Origin: Campylorhamphus procurvoides
Taxonomy: Eukaryota > Chordata > Aves > Passeriformes > Dendrocolaptidae
Assembly: GCA_013396655.1 (NCBI GenBank)
Contig: WBMV01001229.1
Span: forward strand, 163,887 to 227,886
DNA: 64,000 bases
Direction: 5' to 3'
Part shown: positions 1 to 14,970 of the stretch, piece after piece
How positions within the stretch are numbered: the first letter of the stretch is position 1
How the letters are laid out: each line of letters starts with the position of its first letter
Notes under the pieces: model-generated
The model's input: the letters and a program-made list of their open reading frames with translations, nothing else
Databases searched by the model: none
Told to the model about the DNA's origin: nothing
Position numbers and translations under genes: made by a program

Positions 1-3000
1 ATTCAGGGAAATGGTGGAGAAAGTGCCAGAATTTGGTTTGCAGATGCTGATGCCAGATTGTTTCTGAAACTGGTTCCACTGTTTCTGAAAGAAAAGCTAA
101 AATGCCTATCCATTTTTAGAAGAATGGAGATGCTTTTAAAGATGATTTTAAGCTTTTAAGAAAAAAAAAGAATTCTTTCATTTATGAATTTTATTATATG
201 TCTTGATTTGATTTCAAGGGAAAACCTGAAACATGCTGCCAGTACTTTTTTTTCTCTTCATTTTTACTGGTCTAGCCCAAGAAGAAGGCAGCAAGGTATA
301 GGAAACTTAGCTTTGCTAAGACATGTGCCCAGGATCCAATGGCTAATGTCAACATTTTGAAATGATTATTGCAAACCTGGAGTGGCTGTTGATGGGAGTC
401 TTAAAATTTCTACAGGATCATCAAAATATTTTGCAACGTTCAGTGAAGGAGCAAAATCTGTCTATTAAAAGAAAGATCAACAGGTAAATTATGTTGTAAA
501 TAACCCTTTGAAGACAGGATTTTCAGGTCACTAATGAACTCTGGCCTTAAAGAGAGCTCCAGTAAGAACCTGCCTCTAGGAATACAGCCAAATTCATTGA
601 AAAGAAAAGAAAGGACTTCCAGACAACTAGACAGACCACTTCAGAGAAGGCAGGCAAAGGGGAAAGTGGCTTTTCAGTGTCATGTTTGAAATACATGGAT
701 GAAAGAAAGTAAATATATCTACGTGGTCCAAGTCCTGAGAACTTCCCTAACAAAGCAGACTGGCATGATTTTAATTAAAAGTCCTCTTCCTGCAGTCTTT
801 CATTCTCACCACTACCACTTTATTACAAACTCACCACTCTGATGTCTGTCATTACTGTCAGAACCAGGAAGAGTTGAAGAATTTTGCAGTTTTCAAGCAC
901 AGTCTTCTGGCCTCAAGGAAGCAGGAGAGATGGCAGATATTTCTCAGAGCTGCATTCTGTGGAGGAAAGTAGGAATTAGCAAATGGATGCCTTGTATTCA
1001 GCTCTGTAATTTCAATATTTGGGTTAAAAGGCTTCAGTCAGTGTTTGGGTTGATCTGCATGTATACAAAGTGGTAATGAGAGCAAAACTAGATTGTCCCT
1101 GCTGCTCCCAAATGGATAAGAGATAGAAAAGCTTGTGTCATAAAGAAAGGGAAAATTAAAGTGGTTCTGCTCAAATTCAAAGTGGGTTTGAGTGGAATTC
1201 TATGATTTGCAGGCTAAGGAGCCATTTATTCTTTGGTTTTTTTGCTGTGTTTTTGTAGATCAGGGATGAGCCAATTGCAGTGACCCAGCAAAGGCTAAAG
1301 AACAATTGTCTGTGGTGCTTTGGGCTCTGCCTGAGCACACTTAAACATCATCAGAAACAGAAACTCTGGCCTTTGGTGGTTTGGTGATTTGTTTGACAAT
1401 AGTAACAGGTAGGCTACAAATGTGGACAAGATTTATTTAACAATCTGTCAATTCCCATATATTCAGTGAGTATGAGGGGTGGTGGTGTATCATTAGAAGG
1501 TATCGCTGTAGATGAGAGCTGTAACCCCTATGAGTTAAAATGCATTAATGAAGATGCAAATAATGTTATCATGTCTAGAACCAAACACAAGAAGATACAA
1601 GGATTTTGTACCCAGACATAGTGTAGAAGCACTGTAAATGGATATGAGAAATGAAAGTAATTAAGGGATAAACAGTGGCATTGTGTTGCACTTGGAAAGC
1701 ATCCACATGGCAAAGAGTTTCTGAGCAAAAGGCAAAATAAACACAAGGATCATCAAATGGGCCAGGCCTGATGGTGAACAGAGAGGAAAGATTACTCATA
1801 AAACCCAAAACAAGCAACATTGGCTGCTGATGTGATCCTCTGGCAATAAGGGGGCAAGTGGCACAGAAAGGAACAGAAGAAAGACACAGAAAGTTCCCCA
1901 CTTCTGTGCTTACTTCTTTTGTCCAGGGTCTCCCAAGTCTGACCACCTTAACTCTTGGAATTATGACCCCAGCCAGGTGATGGTTTCGTGAAACCACCAC
2001 AGCCATCAGCACTGGCTGCCTGGGATCTGCTCCCACAGCTAATTCAGGATAAGTGTTGGGAACAGCAGTTCAACATATGGAGTGATAAAGAGGGATGATC
2101 AGCAAACACAAACATTTAGCACAGATGGATTTGCAATGAATGGATTTAATAAAGTTTTATTTTAAACTGAACTGACTTGTGAGTTTTCAAAAACCCTTGT
2201 CACAGTCATCTCTAACTCTGTGTTATAGATACATAAATACATATATATTCAGTACAGCACCATTTCCTGTGCACACAGACATACACAGAGCTGCTGGACA
2301 GCACTGCACTTAAACATCCACAGCAAATCCATACCCTGTTCCTTCCAGCTGCTAAACACAAGGCAGTATCTCAAATGCAAAAACTCACTCTGCGTGCTAT
2401 TTGGACTCCCAGGTGGAGAGAATGTCCTCTTCAGGCACAGATGTCAGCACACAGGACACCCCTGTGCTGGCTGAGAACAGCAGAAGGGAAATTACTGCCC
2501 TCTGGAAGTACTGGAAGAGTAACCTAAGCTGCTGTCTCTTTATGGCTCTGTTCTGGGATCTGAGTAGTCCTGAGGCAGGCTTTGCTAGTGAAATTACCTG
2601 AGATTGTCTGTTTATTTTCCTCTATTAACAAACAACAGCGCTGGTGATGGTTTAAATTCCAGCTCCTTCACGGGCACAGAGAGGCTGCCTGGCTTCCAGA
2701 AGGTCTGAGTGGGATGAAGGAAGGTCCAAATGGGATGGAGGAAGCTCCTTCCATCTTCCCAAGGGAGGCAGTGCAGGCAAATTCACATGGCATGATTCGA
2801 GTTAGTTTTAATATTTCTCAATAAGTTTTGTGCTAAGGCAAGACAATAGACTCTAAGGAGTAGTAAACCAACAATTTTGGGAGCTTAGAGCAGTGTCCCT
2901 GGTAACTCTGTTCCCTGGATTTTTAGGTTTGGGATAATATTCCCACGCTGACAGCAGTGTTCACCAAAGGACCCCTGCCAGCACTGGTTTGTGTGGATCA

Positions 3001-5843
3001 GAGTCACTGTTGGTCAGGCATCCCTGAGCCTTTGTCTCTCCCATGACAAGCACTTACAACCCTCAGCCATTCCCTGGTGAACTTTTCCTTCATTTGGAAG
3101 AAAATCAGACTTTTGCTTGAAGCAAAATGAGAAATTTTACATCAAAAGACAACCTCATTGCCTTGAGAGCTGTGACTTTCTTGGTACACCAAAGATCCTC
3201 AGGGTCTCCAGGGCAGGGTAATGTGACCTCTTATCAACCTTCACCTATGAGTGGACTTGGACTGGTGTTCCCTTAGTGAAGGTCAACCTTCCACGTCCAT
3301 GCTGGGGATGTGAGTGGCTCTGTAAGTACAAAGGGTGGCACAGCCTCTGAACAATTTTTCTCATCTGTTATGGACTCCTCTGGACAGGGAGAGAGGAAGA
3401 CTCACAGCAGATAGGAAGAACAAGTATTTTTTTACCTTTAAAAGGTAGAAAGGAGTAAGATTTGGCACACTCCATTCTTTTTTTTTTTCCCCCTCTTACT
3501 CTTGGACAAGTGGTCATGAGAGAAACTTACTTGCAGGAAAAAGTAGTTTCCATGAGTCACCTAAACGTTCAGAGCAATCAGTTGTGAAATATTAAAATGT
3601 ATGGTACCCATAAAAAGGTTTTAAGATCATGTCATTTAGTGATTATATCAAAATTAGCTGAAAATTATTTCTTGAATAGAGCCCTTCTCTTCCAACTAAT
3701 AATATTGAGAGAGTGAAAATATGAGAAGTGTCTCCTTATTTCCCTGCCAGCAGTGGACTCTACAATGTGTCTGCAGCTATCCTTGTGGTACAGGACCTTG
3801 TAAATATTTGTGCTTGTTATGGAGCTTAACCAGAGAATAACAAGAAATAAAATGCAATGATTTGTTAGTTTGTGCTACTAATTTAAATTACTACAACTTT
3901 CAGGAGACCACATTTTAACTCCCTGGTCACTGCATTATTTCATATCCAGTGATCAATTTCATATGTTCTCCCTTTTCAAAAAGACTTTATAACAGGTTCA
4001 TTTATCACAAATCACCTTTTTATGTCATTAATCAGTAAATGAAAGCAATTGTCTTTAGTAAACCCAACCAACCTTGGAGAATGGAATAAGATAAAAATTA
4101 ACAACTCTCAACATAATTGTTCTCTGTCAGTTCTTCTTTTCTGCACATAACGAATATGATTGAATCTTTAACAATACTGAGGACAACAAATACTTAACAC
4201 CATCCTCAGCATATTTGCCTTTTCTTCCTTTTTTTTTTTTCCAGACCTTCCACAGTCTGGACACTTTCAGTTTTCCTGAGTCCATTGTTAAATCCTTATC
4301 ATTAGCTAATTTTAATTCACATGCATATTTAACTCATTTTTATTGCTTCTTTTTTATCAGTGGTTGCATGGGTGGTCCTCCACAGTCTTCAAGTGTTTGT
4401 GTCCCTGTTTGTGTCTCTTTTTTCTTGGATCCCTTCATCATTTCCAGGGACTGGCTGAAAAGAAGTTTTTCTGTGTTTGTTGCAGGTTCAGTAATTTCTA
4501 TCCCTATTTCTAAGCTCAGCTCTCCTTCTCTCAGTTTATTTGAATTACTTCAGCAAAATTTTAAAATGAATAGAGGAAAAATGACAGCTGAGAGCTCTTG
4601 AAACGTGGTCACCAGGGTCAGGAACATCATACCTTCATTTACCTTGTCAGTAGGTGAAAGTTTGTCCATGAATCTCCAAAGCTTTTAAATGTCTATTTAA
4701 TCTCTATCGTGGATGTAAAAAGCCACAATTAGCAGCAAGAGTTGGTGGGAGTGTCATTCTTATTCAACCAGGACAAAAGGGAAACATTTCTGGAGTGCAA
4801 CGTGAAAGAAAAACTTTTCACACACGCCACAAGAAACAAACCTGTCTCAAAGAACCACAGGGTCCTGGTCATGCATAAGAGGCAGATCTTTGTGGAAGGG
4901 AGCTCTTGGAAGAAACTTTCCTCTTGTCCTCATCTTGTGCTTCTCCTCAGAGAGTCTAAGGCAGCTGTTCTTTTTCTAGGAACTGAAAGGAGAAAGAGCC
5001 CAGTGGTGTCTGTGATGGGGATGTGTTTACACATCATTGAGATTTAGCTGGAGAAGGAAGTGGAAGTGTCTATTGCTGCCATTCTGGGGCATCAGGTCAA
5101 TACTCTGGATGCCCCAAAAGAGAGAATAAATGTGAACACTTAATTATGGTCTCTGCCCATTGCCTTAGGGGGAATTTATAGTCACTAGAAGAACCAGAGA
5201 AAGTAAAAAGAGACACAGTTTTTGTGTGTTTTTTAAGTACTGTAGAAATGAGAACAATCACCTGCCATAAGCATTAACACTTGGATTCTGGTTGTGTTTC
5301 TCTTCAGGGGTGGATTTGAAATGGGTTCTGGGAAGGGGAAGAGAGGAGAGCCCAGAACAATCATTGACATCACTCCATGCTGTAAATGTTCCCTGTTGTC
5401 TTGCAGTGGGAATCTAACTCTGGTGTTATTAAGGGACTGAACCTGTTTCAGGCTTGAGTAACTTCAGGCCATGAAACCCCCCGCTGCAGAATTTCTTCAT
5501 GAAAGATTGATACCAGTTTATGCTAAACAACTGCTTTATACTATATACTGGGACTTCTTCCAAAGCGTGCTGGAGAGCTCTGTGTCCACATGTGGTTTTA
5601 CCCTCCTCAGCATTTTCTCCCTTATTTCTAGACCTGCTACCTGAAGTGTGTGAAAATCTTTTTTCCTTTATTTTATTGAACAGGAAAATGGCTGACAAAA
5701 AACACGGTGAGTGGAACCCTTCAGAATTCATTGCCTGTTTGGAGATTAACTATACTGCCGAGAGCCAGGAGATGAGGATATCTCTTCTGAAAATTGAGTC
5801 TTAGGAATGTATAGCTGAACACCTTTGCCTTTCCCCCCCCCCC
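1..5843. other. AT-rich non-coding stretch, no gene seen
   Basis: No exon is supported here. Open frames such as those at 1575-2036 (minus) and 4215-4601 (plus) show no domain, no cysteine or motif pattern and no matching splice sites, and read as chance frames in AT-rich sequence. The stretch contains T-rich runs (for example near 3478-3492 and 4231-4242) and ends in an 11-base C run directly at an assembly gap. It could be intergenic or lie in a long intron of a gene outside the window; the sequence does not decide. Confidence 0.6.
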
Positions 5844-5894
5844 NNNNNNNNNNNNNNNNNNNNNNNNNNNNNNNNNNNNNNNNNNNNNNNNNNN
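5844..5894. other. Assembly gap of 51 N
   Basis: A run of 51 undetermined bases follows directly on an 11-base C homopolymer (5833-5843). The true missing length is unknown. A homopolymer beside the gap suggests that sequencing or local assembly failed on a C-rich or structured tract. Confidence 0.98.
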
Positions 5895-8800
5895 ATAATC
5901 ATCCCTAGAACAGTTTCAACTAAGTTATTAGCCAGACCTTTCTCTTTTCTTAATAGGAAAAATCTCCACTCCTGAAATTTCTGTCATGATTTTGTGCAAT
6001 TTCGGATCACTGTACCAGCAAATTTGATGGACTGACTGCTCAGTCCACAGGAATCCTCATGTCTCACCAACATCCTCTGTATCTTAGCCATCATCCCACA
6101 GGTAAGGTGTCTTTCTTCCATCTTATGTAGTTGACCAGAGATTTCCCTCAAAAGGCCTAAGGGAATGTGTGTCCCTGAAGTGTTTCACAGAGTCATAGGT
6201 GAAATAGCTGGCACAAGCAGCAAACAACTTATTCATATCTGGTTCCATAGTTTCTTGTTTGCCCTGAAGAGGTGGAATAATCTGTGTTCTTCGACTGGGA
6301 GCTGGAAGGGATCTTTCTGCTTTTCTAGCAGACATGCTGGGCAGGTGGTCAGCCTAACCACAGCTTGCTGAGTCCCAGAAGGGGCTTGTTCTGTGCTGCA
6401 CTCTAAATCTCTGCACAGAGTGAGAGTTTTAAAAAAACCCCAAAAATAGCAAATAATTTCTTATTAAAAGGTTCCAGTGACTAAGGTGCTGACAAACTTC
6501 TGCAACTCAGTCTCCATGCAAATGCTTCCTGCAGAAAATCTTATAGAACATCTTTTTTCAAATGCTCTTAGACTTGTCAACATCTCTTAAAGTCATAAAT
6601 TAAAGGAGTCTATTTTTTTTTGTCTCAGTGACACATTCAGGATGCCATTATACGAAATGTTACTAGAAAAAGGGGAAATAACACATTTTTAAACTGGAAG
6701 ATTTGCATACTTATGAATATTTTCATAATTTCAACCTTATAGAGGCTGTGCACTTGATTATATGGGCTTGTCAAAGTAGGTTTGCTCCTACAGAAAAATA
6801 TTACCAGGCATTAGTTAGCTTCAGTGTGCAGGGATTTCATCCCTAAGTCCTTTTAAACAAATCAGCACAGAAGCCTCATATTAATATGCAAGCTCATGAA
6901 TTTTGCACTTCATTAGCATTGTATCTTAGTTGTGTTCCACTAAAATGCTCTGGATGACTTAAATCATACTGGGAAAACATTTGTTGAGTTAGACAATGTT
7001 ATTCCTTTCTTTTGGATTGTTGCTGGTTGGTTGAGTTTAGGTTTTTTGTAGGTTTTTGATGGGGTTTATGGGTTTTTCTGCTGTTTGGTTCTTGTTTTCC
7101 CCCCTTTCCCCATCTGCTCTATGCTTTAAAATCAATGTATTTGTGATGAAGGAGAATAAAATATGCTCAAGTTTAAATTCATATTTTTTTTAGGATTTAA
7201 TAAGTATTTGTGATTCTTAAGATTTGATAAATTGTGCTGTACTTGGTTTAATAACACTGTATGATTGGACATGTTTTTCTACAATCAGTATGTTTCTCTC
7301 TACCCCGAGTGCTGACTGAGGAGTCAGATATTTTTCTTCCTCAAAAAAAAAAAATCAGCAGTGATTTGGGGTGTAATTGAACACAACCTGCTATAAATAC
7401 AGTTCTTTTCCAGCTCTGAAATTGAGTGGTCAAGCAGGAATTCAGTTGTTGCCTTCCTCTGGAGCCCTGGCTCCTGTCCAGGGAGTCTCCAGGGCACTGG
7501 ACTGACATCAGTGCAGATCCTCGAGGGAGGAGGTTGCTCATACGCTGTTGTAATTGCTTTTAAACCATGAGTTGTCACTCCATGTGGTGATGTCTTAAGT
7601 AGAAGTGTTTCCCAAATTTTTGGGAATATTAGAAAACCTAATTGAGTTTACCAGGTAGATGAGCTGCATCTTCCACAGGCATATCACCACATCCTGCACA
7701 AACCACAGCCCTATGCTGGATGATCAGTGCTCTTCTAGCAGGTGCATGGCATGAGTATTAACTTTCCCCCATGGCACTTTCTCATGGCACTTTTCCAAAT
7801 TTGACATTTGTCACAGTAACACCACCCTGACCAATAAATAACCAATTTTTGGTTGTTTACTCTGCTCCACTGGGCATTACCTCCTTTGTTTATGCTGGTG
7901 TTTTTTCCCAGTGTTCCCATTCCTTTTTATTTCTGAACAATCTGGAGATTTTCGTCTCATTTTGCATAGAAAACAGCAATATGAGTCCAGACTCCCTTTA
8001 CCATCAGTCTTGATTTCAGGGACTTCATCAACAAAGATTCAAACCCAGGGATCCAGCAGTAACTTTTCACCACATTGCATCTTAAGTGGGTTAATTAAAA
8101 GTAGCATGTAAACTCTAAATAAATTTCAAATAAGAAGGCATTTCATTTTTTCTGTTTCCATAACTGTGCTTTCTGTTTTAAGTCCAATCTCAGAGAGGTT
8201 TCTTTTAACTGTAATGATTTGCATATGGATAGTGTTATTTTGCACTAAAGTGATGGCTTTTAGTCACTGCAATAGAACTTCCAAAAGGGAAAGTTAGGAT
8301 TTCTTTTCTGTTTCTCTCAGTTGATAATGATTGGAAGGGACTTATTTGTTCTTGCATAATGCCAGTCACAGGATATTACTAAGTTCAAAGTCAACCTCCG
8401 AGCAAAAATGAGACATTTCCGATGATTCACAGTATCTTTCTGTGTCTGAAAAAATAAAACAAGCCAAAGCTCTTCAGACAGGAGGCTATTTGGATATATT
8501 TAGCTTTCAGTGGTGTGGTGTCATGGTTTATTTTGCATGTATGTGGTTTTTCCTCAGTAAAACTATGATCATCAACTTAAACTGCTTCCATTGCTGTACT
8601 CATAGCAATACTGAGTGCAGAAATCTGGTTTTATAATTAAGGTCTGTTTCCAAAAGAAGTGAAATTTGGAGTAAGCAAAGGTCATGCTTTGCTGTTCAAG
8701 TGACCATTTTTTATACCCAACTTGGAAACTGCTGTGTTTTCCCCCTCTGAATATGCAATCAGCAAACATATTATCACTGGCATTTTATGAGAAATATGGT

Positions 8801-10925
8801 GATTAAGAGGGAGGAAGAGGCGACAGCAGAGCAGGTTCCAGCATCTGGCTGTCAAAAGTACAAAAACACAAAACAAAGGAAAGAATATTTGAGACATTGT
8901 GGCATATCCAGATGTTCCACTTTTGCTTTTTTGTGTGTTCCCAACATCTGTGTACTCATGAAATCATGCAAGTCATCTTCTTAGGATACACCAGTAGAGA
9001 CAAGACACTACTTCCAGTAAAAATCCCATAAAAAGAAATTATTTGTGCAGTTTTAATCGAAACTGGAGCAGTTATGGGATGAATGGCCACTTAAAATAAT
9101 TATTTTAATTTATTTTTTTAGGGATCATCTCCCAAAAGTTACCTTTCAAGACCTTTTTGTGTCGAAAGTTAGTTTCTGGTACAGTGAGAAAAGTTTCTAC
9201 TTGATGGACACTTCTAATAAAACACAATGTCTAATGAAGCAACAATTCTACCATTGTTTTTAAAGTGTCTTTGACACTGTCCCTGTAATTATTTCATGAA
9301 GCAGATGTGTAGCACGGTCATATTTTTCTCCCCCAATAAAATATTTTCAGTTGAAGTAGGACATAGAAAAGGTGCTGCTCTACATGCTAAGAATAAGGAA
9401 AAAGAAAACATATTCTGCTTTTCAGAAGTTATTAGGAGCCTCTGAAGTTAGGAAACCTCACCTGCTAAGACACATGTGAAGGAAGCTGGTGTGATCTGGA
9501 GCCACAGAGCCTTGCAGAGACACCAGGTGTGTTATGTCAACCTGATGTTGTTTTACACACACATGGCATTAGCCACCTCAGAACATGGGCAAAGGAATCT
9601 GACACCTGTCTGGAAAACCCTAATTACTGAGAAAATCCTAATGATTGGAGGAGTCTTCTCTGCTGTCTGACCCAAGAGCTCTGAGCTGTCACTGAGCTTG
9701 GTCAGGCCAGGGTGATTTCTGCCATTTAAATAATGTCAGACTGCAGAGTTCAGGATCCAGCAGGTCCATAAGGGGCTGAGTGGCATTTCCTTTCAGGAAC
9801 AAGGACAGACAGAAGGTAATGAGGCTGGGGAAGAAGAAGGAATGGGGAAAGGGCACCTAGACCAGGTCTTCCCTCTTTTCACAGCAGTGAGATGCTGTGG
9901 AGTCCACAATGCAGCCTGAAAGGAAATTTGGAGATTTGGAGGCAATGTTTAAATTTGAACAGAAGCATTCACCATTTCCATTGGGTGAAATTTCTTGGAA
10001 CTGCTTTGTTTTGAAAATGTCCGAATGTATCCAAGCACCTCACCACAGAGGTAAGGGATATTTGAGCTTTTGGCATCTCTGCTGAAGATGGCCATGTCAA
10101 CTTTTTTACCTCATGGAAGATCACTTTGTTCAGCTGGAATGTTTTGAACCCATTGGAATACTTTGGTGCTTCAGTATGTGTTGGTGTCAGTGAGAAAGCA
10201 AAATAGGCATCAAAGTATGTTTCTGGTGAGATGTGTTGCCCACTTCAAGTTGCTCATGGCCATTAGTGTCTGTTTTCTTCTGCACACCTGGATTTAAGAA
10301 CAGCTTTAATGAGAAAAATTGAACTGATTTTGTATATGAAACACCAGTCTCCCCACGCATATTCAGTAGCTATAACCAAATAAAATGTAAATGTAAAGCA
10401 GATATTTTTGTCAACCCAGATTCTAAAGCAAGTCAGTCTTTTGCAAGATATTAGACTAATCTGTACATAATTTAGTCTCCACCCACTTCTCCCTTCCCCT
10501 CATTTGCCAGGTTTTTTCGAGCCTTTTAGAACCAACTTAGCTACAGAATATCTTATTAACAAACAATAGAAAAAACCTCAGCCTGAGAGTAAATCAGTGA
10601 TATTTTACAGAAATGAGCCTTTCTTTTTGCATTCACTGCAGTTGAAATTGCTACTTTTACAACATCTGTGTAGATGTGGGATTCAAGATCTGCTTAAGTA
10701 AATAATTTGCTTTTTTTTTTATTTCCGCTATATAGGTAAGGGAATAAGTAGGTTACAATTTATGAGATTCATGAAAAACTGCAGTTTCAAAGGTTATTAG
10801 ATGTCTTAATCCAATTCTCTTTATTGCATTGATGAATGAAAATAAATTCTCTTGAGCACAAATAATAAAAGGCAAAAATAAACCTGGTATGCACACAATT
10901 CAAGCTAATAATAAAGAACCAAAAG

Positions 10926-10947
10926 AATCAGTTTTTAAAAACTGATT
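10926..10947. repeat. Perfect 22-base palindrome
   Basis: Two 11-base arms without a spacer (left arm 10926-10936, right arm 10937-10947) are exact reverse complements. The sequence is A/T-dominated, and one such palindrome in tens of kilobases of AT-rich DNA is not remarkable by itself. No promoter, ORF boundary or mobile element end is visible beside it. Confidence 0.9.
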
Positions 10948-11704
10948 TGTCCCAGGCAGTGTTTCCAGGGACCTGGAGTTCTGTCTGCTATGCAGTTGTT
11001 GCCAGAGAGATCTGAACTTGAAGGTGCTGTGTGGAAAGTTCCGATCTCCTCAGCTTAATTTTCTTTTTCATGTTTGAGATGTTTTCTCCCATGTTGAATT
11101 TTGATTTGCCTGAGATGTTCTTGAGATACGGATCTGTCTCATTCACAGAATGTGTCAGTATCTTAATATGTCTTTCAAAACATTCTAGTTATACTTGGTC
11201 TGGGTTTTTTTGTCCAAATTGATGTTTATCTTCTGAGACTTTTAATTTCCTTGTTTTAAATACAACATTATATTCATTGCTCTATCTTTTGGAAAAAATG
11301 GTTAATGTTAAGTTAATGTCTCTATTTAGGCAATTGTCAGCAAGTGTTCAACATAACAAATGCTCGTAGAAACTGCTGCATTCTTAATCTAGAATTGAAG
11401 AAGAAAATGTTGGCAAATCTGAAGACCTTACCTGAAATGCATCTGAAAATTATAGCACAAATGCTTTTCTTTTCTTTTCTTCAAACCCTGTTATATGCAG
11501 AGAGAGGGGATTGAGTGCATCCAGCTATCATTAGGCAGAAAAGTAAACAAAAAGCAACTGGCATCTTTTTATTCCTTTCCAACCATATACTATAATTGTG
11601 TATCTGACCCCAAGCCTTTGCCAGGTCTAATTAACCTCAAAGATGCTTAGCACTGAAAAAAGATTTAATCATGTCAAGGTCCCCATGAACGTATAAATGG
11701 TGTT

Positions 11705-11725
11705 CATTTCACTCTGAGTGAAATG
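11705..11725. repeat. Short inverted repeat, 10-base arms
   Basis: Positions 11705-11714 and 11716-11725 are exact reverse complements separated by one base. A similar 9-base-arm structure lies at 16264-16282. They are too short for miRNA precursors and probably occur by chance. Confidence 0.85.
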
Positions 11726-14424
11726 CTCACATTCTGTGAGATGCTGAATTCCTTTTGAGATCTGTGATTAAATTGTGTCAAAGTTTTATTATTGCTGCTG
11801 CTCCCCTGTGCCAGGTGTGACCTACGGCCAAAATTCTTTTGGAGTATTTGGCAAGACTGTATGAAGTAATTATAAATCATATGCTAATAATGAGCCTGGA
11901 GAGAAGAAAATCTCAAAGATCCTTAAATACAAACCAAATCTTCAAACATTTAAAATGTCGTCAGTAAAGTGCTCTGAAACACAATTGAAATAGCTGTTTT
12001 GGTGAAACTTTTTGTGCATGAAGAGCTTTACTTTTTAATGGCAAGTTTTGTTATTTCTGTGTTAAAGTCATTATTATTACTTATAAAACTTCAAAGAGTC
12101 TGTACTGCATATAGTTATTTCTTTGTCTTCCTAATTACTTAAATGTTGGTGAAAAGAAGCAGGGAAAGAGGTGATTTAATTTCTTGCTCTTAACAGTGTT
12201 GCAAACGAAGCATATGTAAATTCCTCAATGAAACTCATGTCAAGTTTAAGACATATGTAAGGACATATCCATCAAGGTGAAGAGGACACAGGAAATTGTC
12301 CAAGTAAACAACTCTTTGCCTAGAAAGGCCCAGAACAGCAGATTGGATATTTCTGTGAGAAGAAGTTGTCTCACCTTTTTCTTCTTGTCAGAATTGTTTC
12401 TGCAGCATCTTTGGTGCTATAACTCTGCTTAGGGTAGAAGCTTCTCTGGGTCGCATTTTCAGCTAATGCTTTTCTTGTGTTTCACAGCATTCTCAGTGTG
12501 AGTATAATCTAAGGATGGATCAGTATTGGCTGCCCAGGCTATTGGATGGAGGAGCACACTAATTCTGGCATACTGCTTTTCTTACAAATGCATCAGCCAG
12601 GTAGCATGACCTTCTGGAACAGACTGTAAGCACAGGCAAAGCTTTCACTTGATTTCAAAAAATAAAGATACCTGCTTAAAATGGCTGTAGTCCAAAATGT
12701 TTAGCTCTTATAACATTTAGTCTTTTAGAAAAATATGCTGTAGCAAAATCCCATTTGACCTTAAAAAAGATGTTAGTGATGTGTTTTAGGCATGTCTGTA
12801 GCAGATTTCTCATTGTGTCAAGGTTTTCCTTTCCTTTCTGCTGCCTTAGGTGTGACTGGGGTCATTAAGTGTGGTGGTTTGGGGTGCAGAAGACCAGGTG
12901 CAGGGAATGCTGCCTCTCCTCTGCAGGGCTGTGTGCCAGCATGGGGCAACCACAGAAACTTCCTTCTTGGAGCCTTTTGTTTTCCTCCCTCTGTCTGTGC
13001 AGCAGGGCTGTCTCTTGCAGACAGCAGCCACAACTCTGCATGTCAGCTGTGCTCTTTTAGTAGGGGTGGTTTCATTGTTCACAGCTGAGTCATTCTTGTA
13101 CTGCACAACTTGCTTTTCCCTTAGTGATAAGACTATTTCCCCTACATTTAGACAATCATATTCAATGATCCAGTAACAGAAGTTAACTCTCTCTTACACA
13201 AATCCTAAGCTATGACTGATCTAAAGTCCTTCTTTTTCAAAGCAAGAGAAATTGTTCTGAATTCCACTCCTGTTGCCACAGTGCTCATCATCTTCCTGCA
13301 CAGGCAAACTAACCCTTGGTTTCAAAGTGTCTCTGAGTCAGGCTTTGCTGTTCGGTGGTGATCTAGAAATGTATTCTCTGTCATTTGGTGGAAAAATGGG
13401 AAATCTTGCTGTTGAATGTGGCATTGGAGAAAAAATTGGTCATCTTTCATTTTTCTTCCAAAGAGGGCAAACCGTTCACACCTTTTTCAGACAACAGTGT
13501 TTATACTTCTCTTTCCACTTCTCCCACCCACATAAAGAAATCTATCCCCTGTCCAAGGGCAGCTGTTCCTGTCTGGGCATGTCCTTTCCTTTCTGGAATT
13601 AGTTTCCCATCTCTGACTGAACTTCACTCCAGACTTTGCAGAGTAAACTCAGGTGGAGACAAGGAAAAGGCAGAATGGCCTTCAGAATGCTTGTGCAGCC
13701 CTGGCAGATACACCCCTTGTAAAGCAGGACAGGGCATGTGTCCTTGTGTACAGGCTGCTCCTCATACAAGCAGGAAAAGCTCTGCTGTTTTAGATGGAAG
13801 ACCATTCATGTTTTCATACTTTTGCATGCACTGGTTTAAGCTGGAAGGAAGATCATAGGTCTAGGAAGAGCGATTGCATTTATTATGCCAAAGGAACAGA
13901 TGTTCAGGCTTTTCATACCCACACAAATCCACATTCCTGTAGACTGGTTGTTTCCTAAGAATGTACTAATGCATTTAAACCTTTTTTTTTTTTTTGCATG
14001 CACATGAGAAGCATGCATAATATCTTGTTTGGGATATAATGCAGAATAATAAAATATCATTGCTGTGAGCATCCCTGACAATTTCATTTTCCTTCCAGAC
14101 TTCACCTGCAGACCCCTGTGGAGCTTTGTGTGGCCACACTCTTAGCACTGGCATAGCTACTCAGGTATGTCCTCTTTGCTTAAAAAGAGCTGCAGGATTT
14201 TATCACTTCAGGTACTCTTGAAACATATTCCACATCCAACAATGCCCAGAATTCTGAAAATGCCTTGAATTTCCTCATCCTAATCCAGACCATTCTCTTG
14301 ATGCATTTCCTTAATTGTGTATTTATTTGTTTTTAAGGACCTTTACAGAGTGCTATGAAACAGCTATTTTTGTTATTTACCTTTGACAAACAAATTTTAA
14401 AAAATAAAGGAATTGGAGAAAAGT

Positions 14425-14466
14425 ATTTTCCTCATACACTAGAAAAGGATTTTCCTCATACACTAG
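14425..14466. repeat. Tandem duplication, period 24
   Basis: An 18-base segment at 14425-14442 recurs exactly at 14449-14466, with a short A/G-rich spacer. This looks like a small local duplication, probably from replication slippage. Confidence 0.9.
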
Positions 14467-14970
14467 GTATCAGTGTTTGCTGTCAAAAAACCCCATAACC
14501 CTTTTGAAAAGCACTTTTGCAGGTCTTTCCATGTAAGGCCATTAGCCCATACATTTGAAGAGTGGTCTGCAACAGGAATGGAGCTTTAAAGTGTTGTTTT
14601 CAGCAGCCTGTACATTTATTTCCTGAAAAACACAGGTACTGCTAGTGCTGCCTGTCAGTTCATCAGTTCCAGTCCCAGTCCTGCCTGTCCTGCTTCGCAG
14701 AGTGTTAGCAATACGGGAGAGTCAAAGCCATACCTCAGACGCTTGTCCTCTTAGGGCTGAGGACACCAGTGGCTTCTGGGCTTTGATGCCACAGTGATCA
14801 GTGTCCTAAAGTCCTTGGTCTTGCCCCTACAGTGAGGAATGAAGATGGAAGTTTGTAGCTGATATGCCCATAAAGTGCCCCCACACACAGGGAACTGAAT
14901 CTTGTTGGAAGCAATATCTTGTGGAAATTCTTTGATTTTTCCTTGCCAAAAAAGTTAATATAAAATTATG

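Noticed and set aside
1575..2036. 153-codon minus-strand frame
   Set aside because: No recognisable family, a random residue pattern, and no conserved motif or exon boundary.
8217..8224. POU-factor octamer ATTTGCAT (also at 23576-23583)
   Set aside because: An exact 8-base match is expected about once or more by chance in 64 kb of AT-rich DNA, and no promoter lies beside either.
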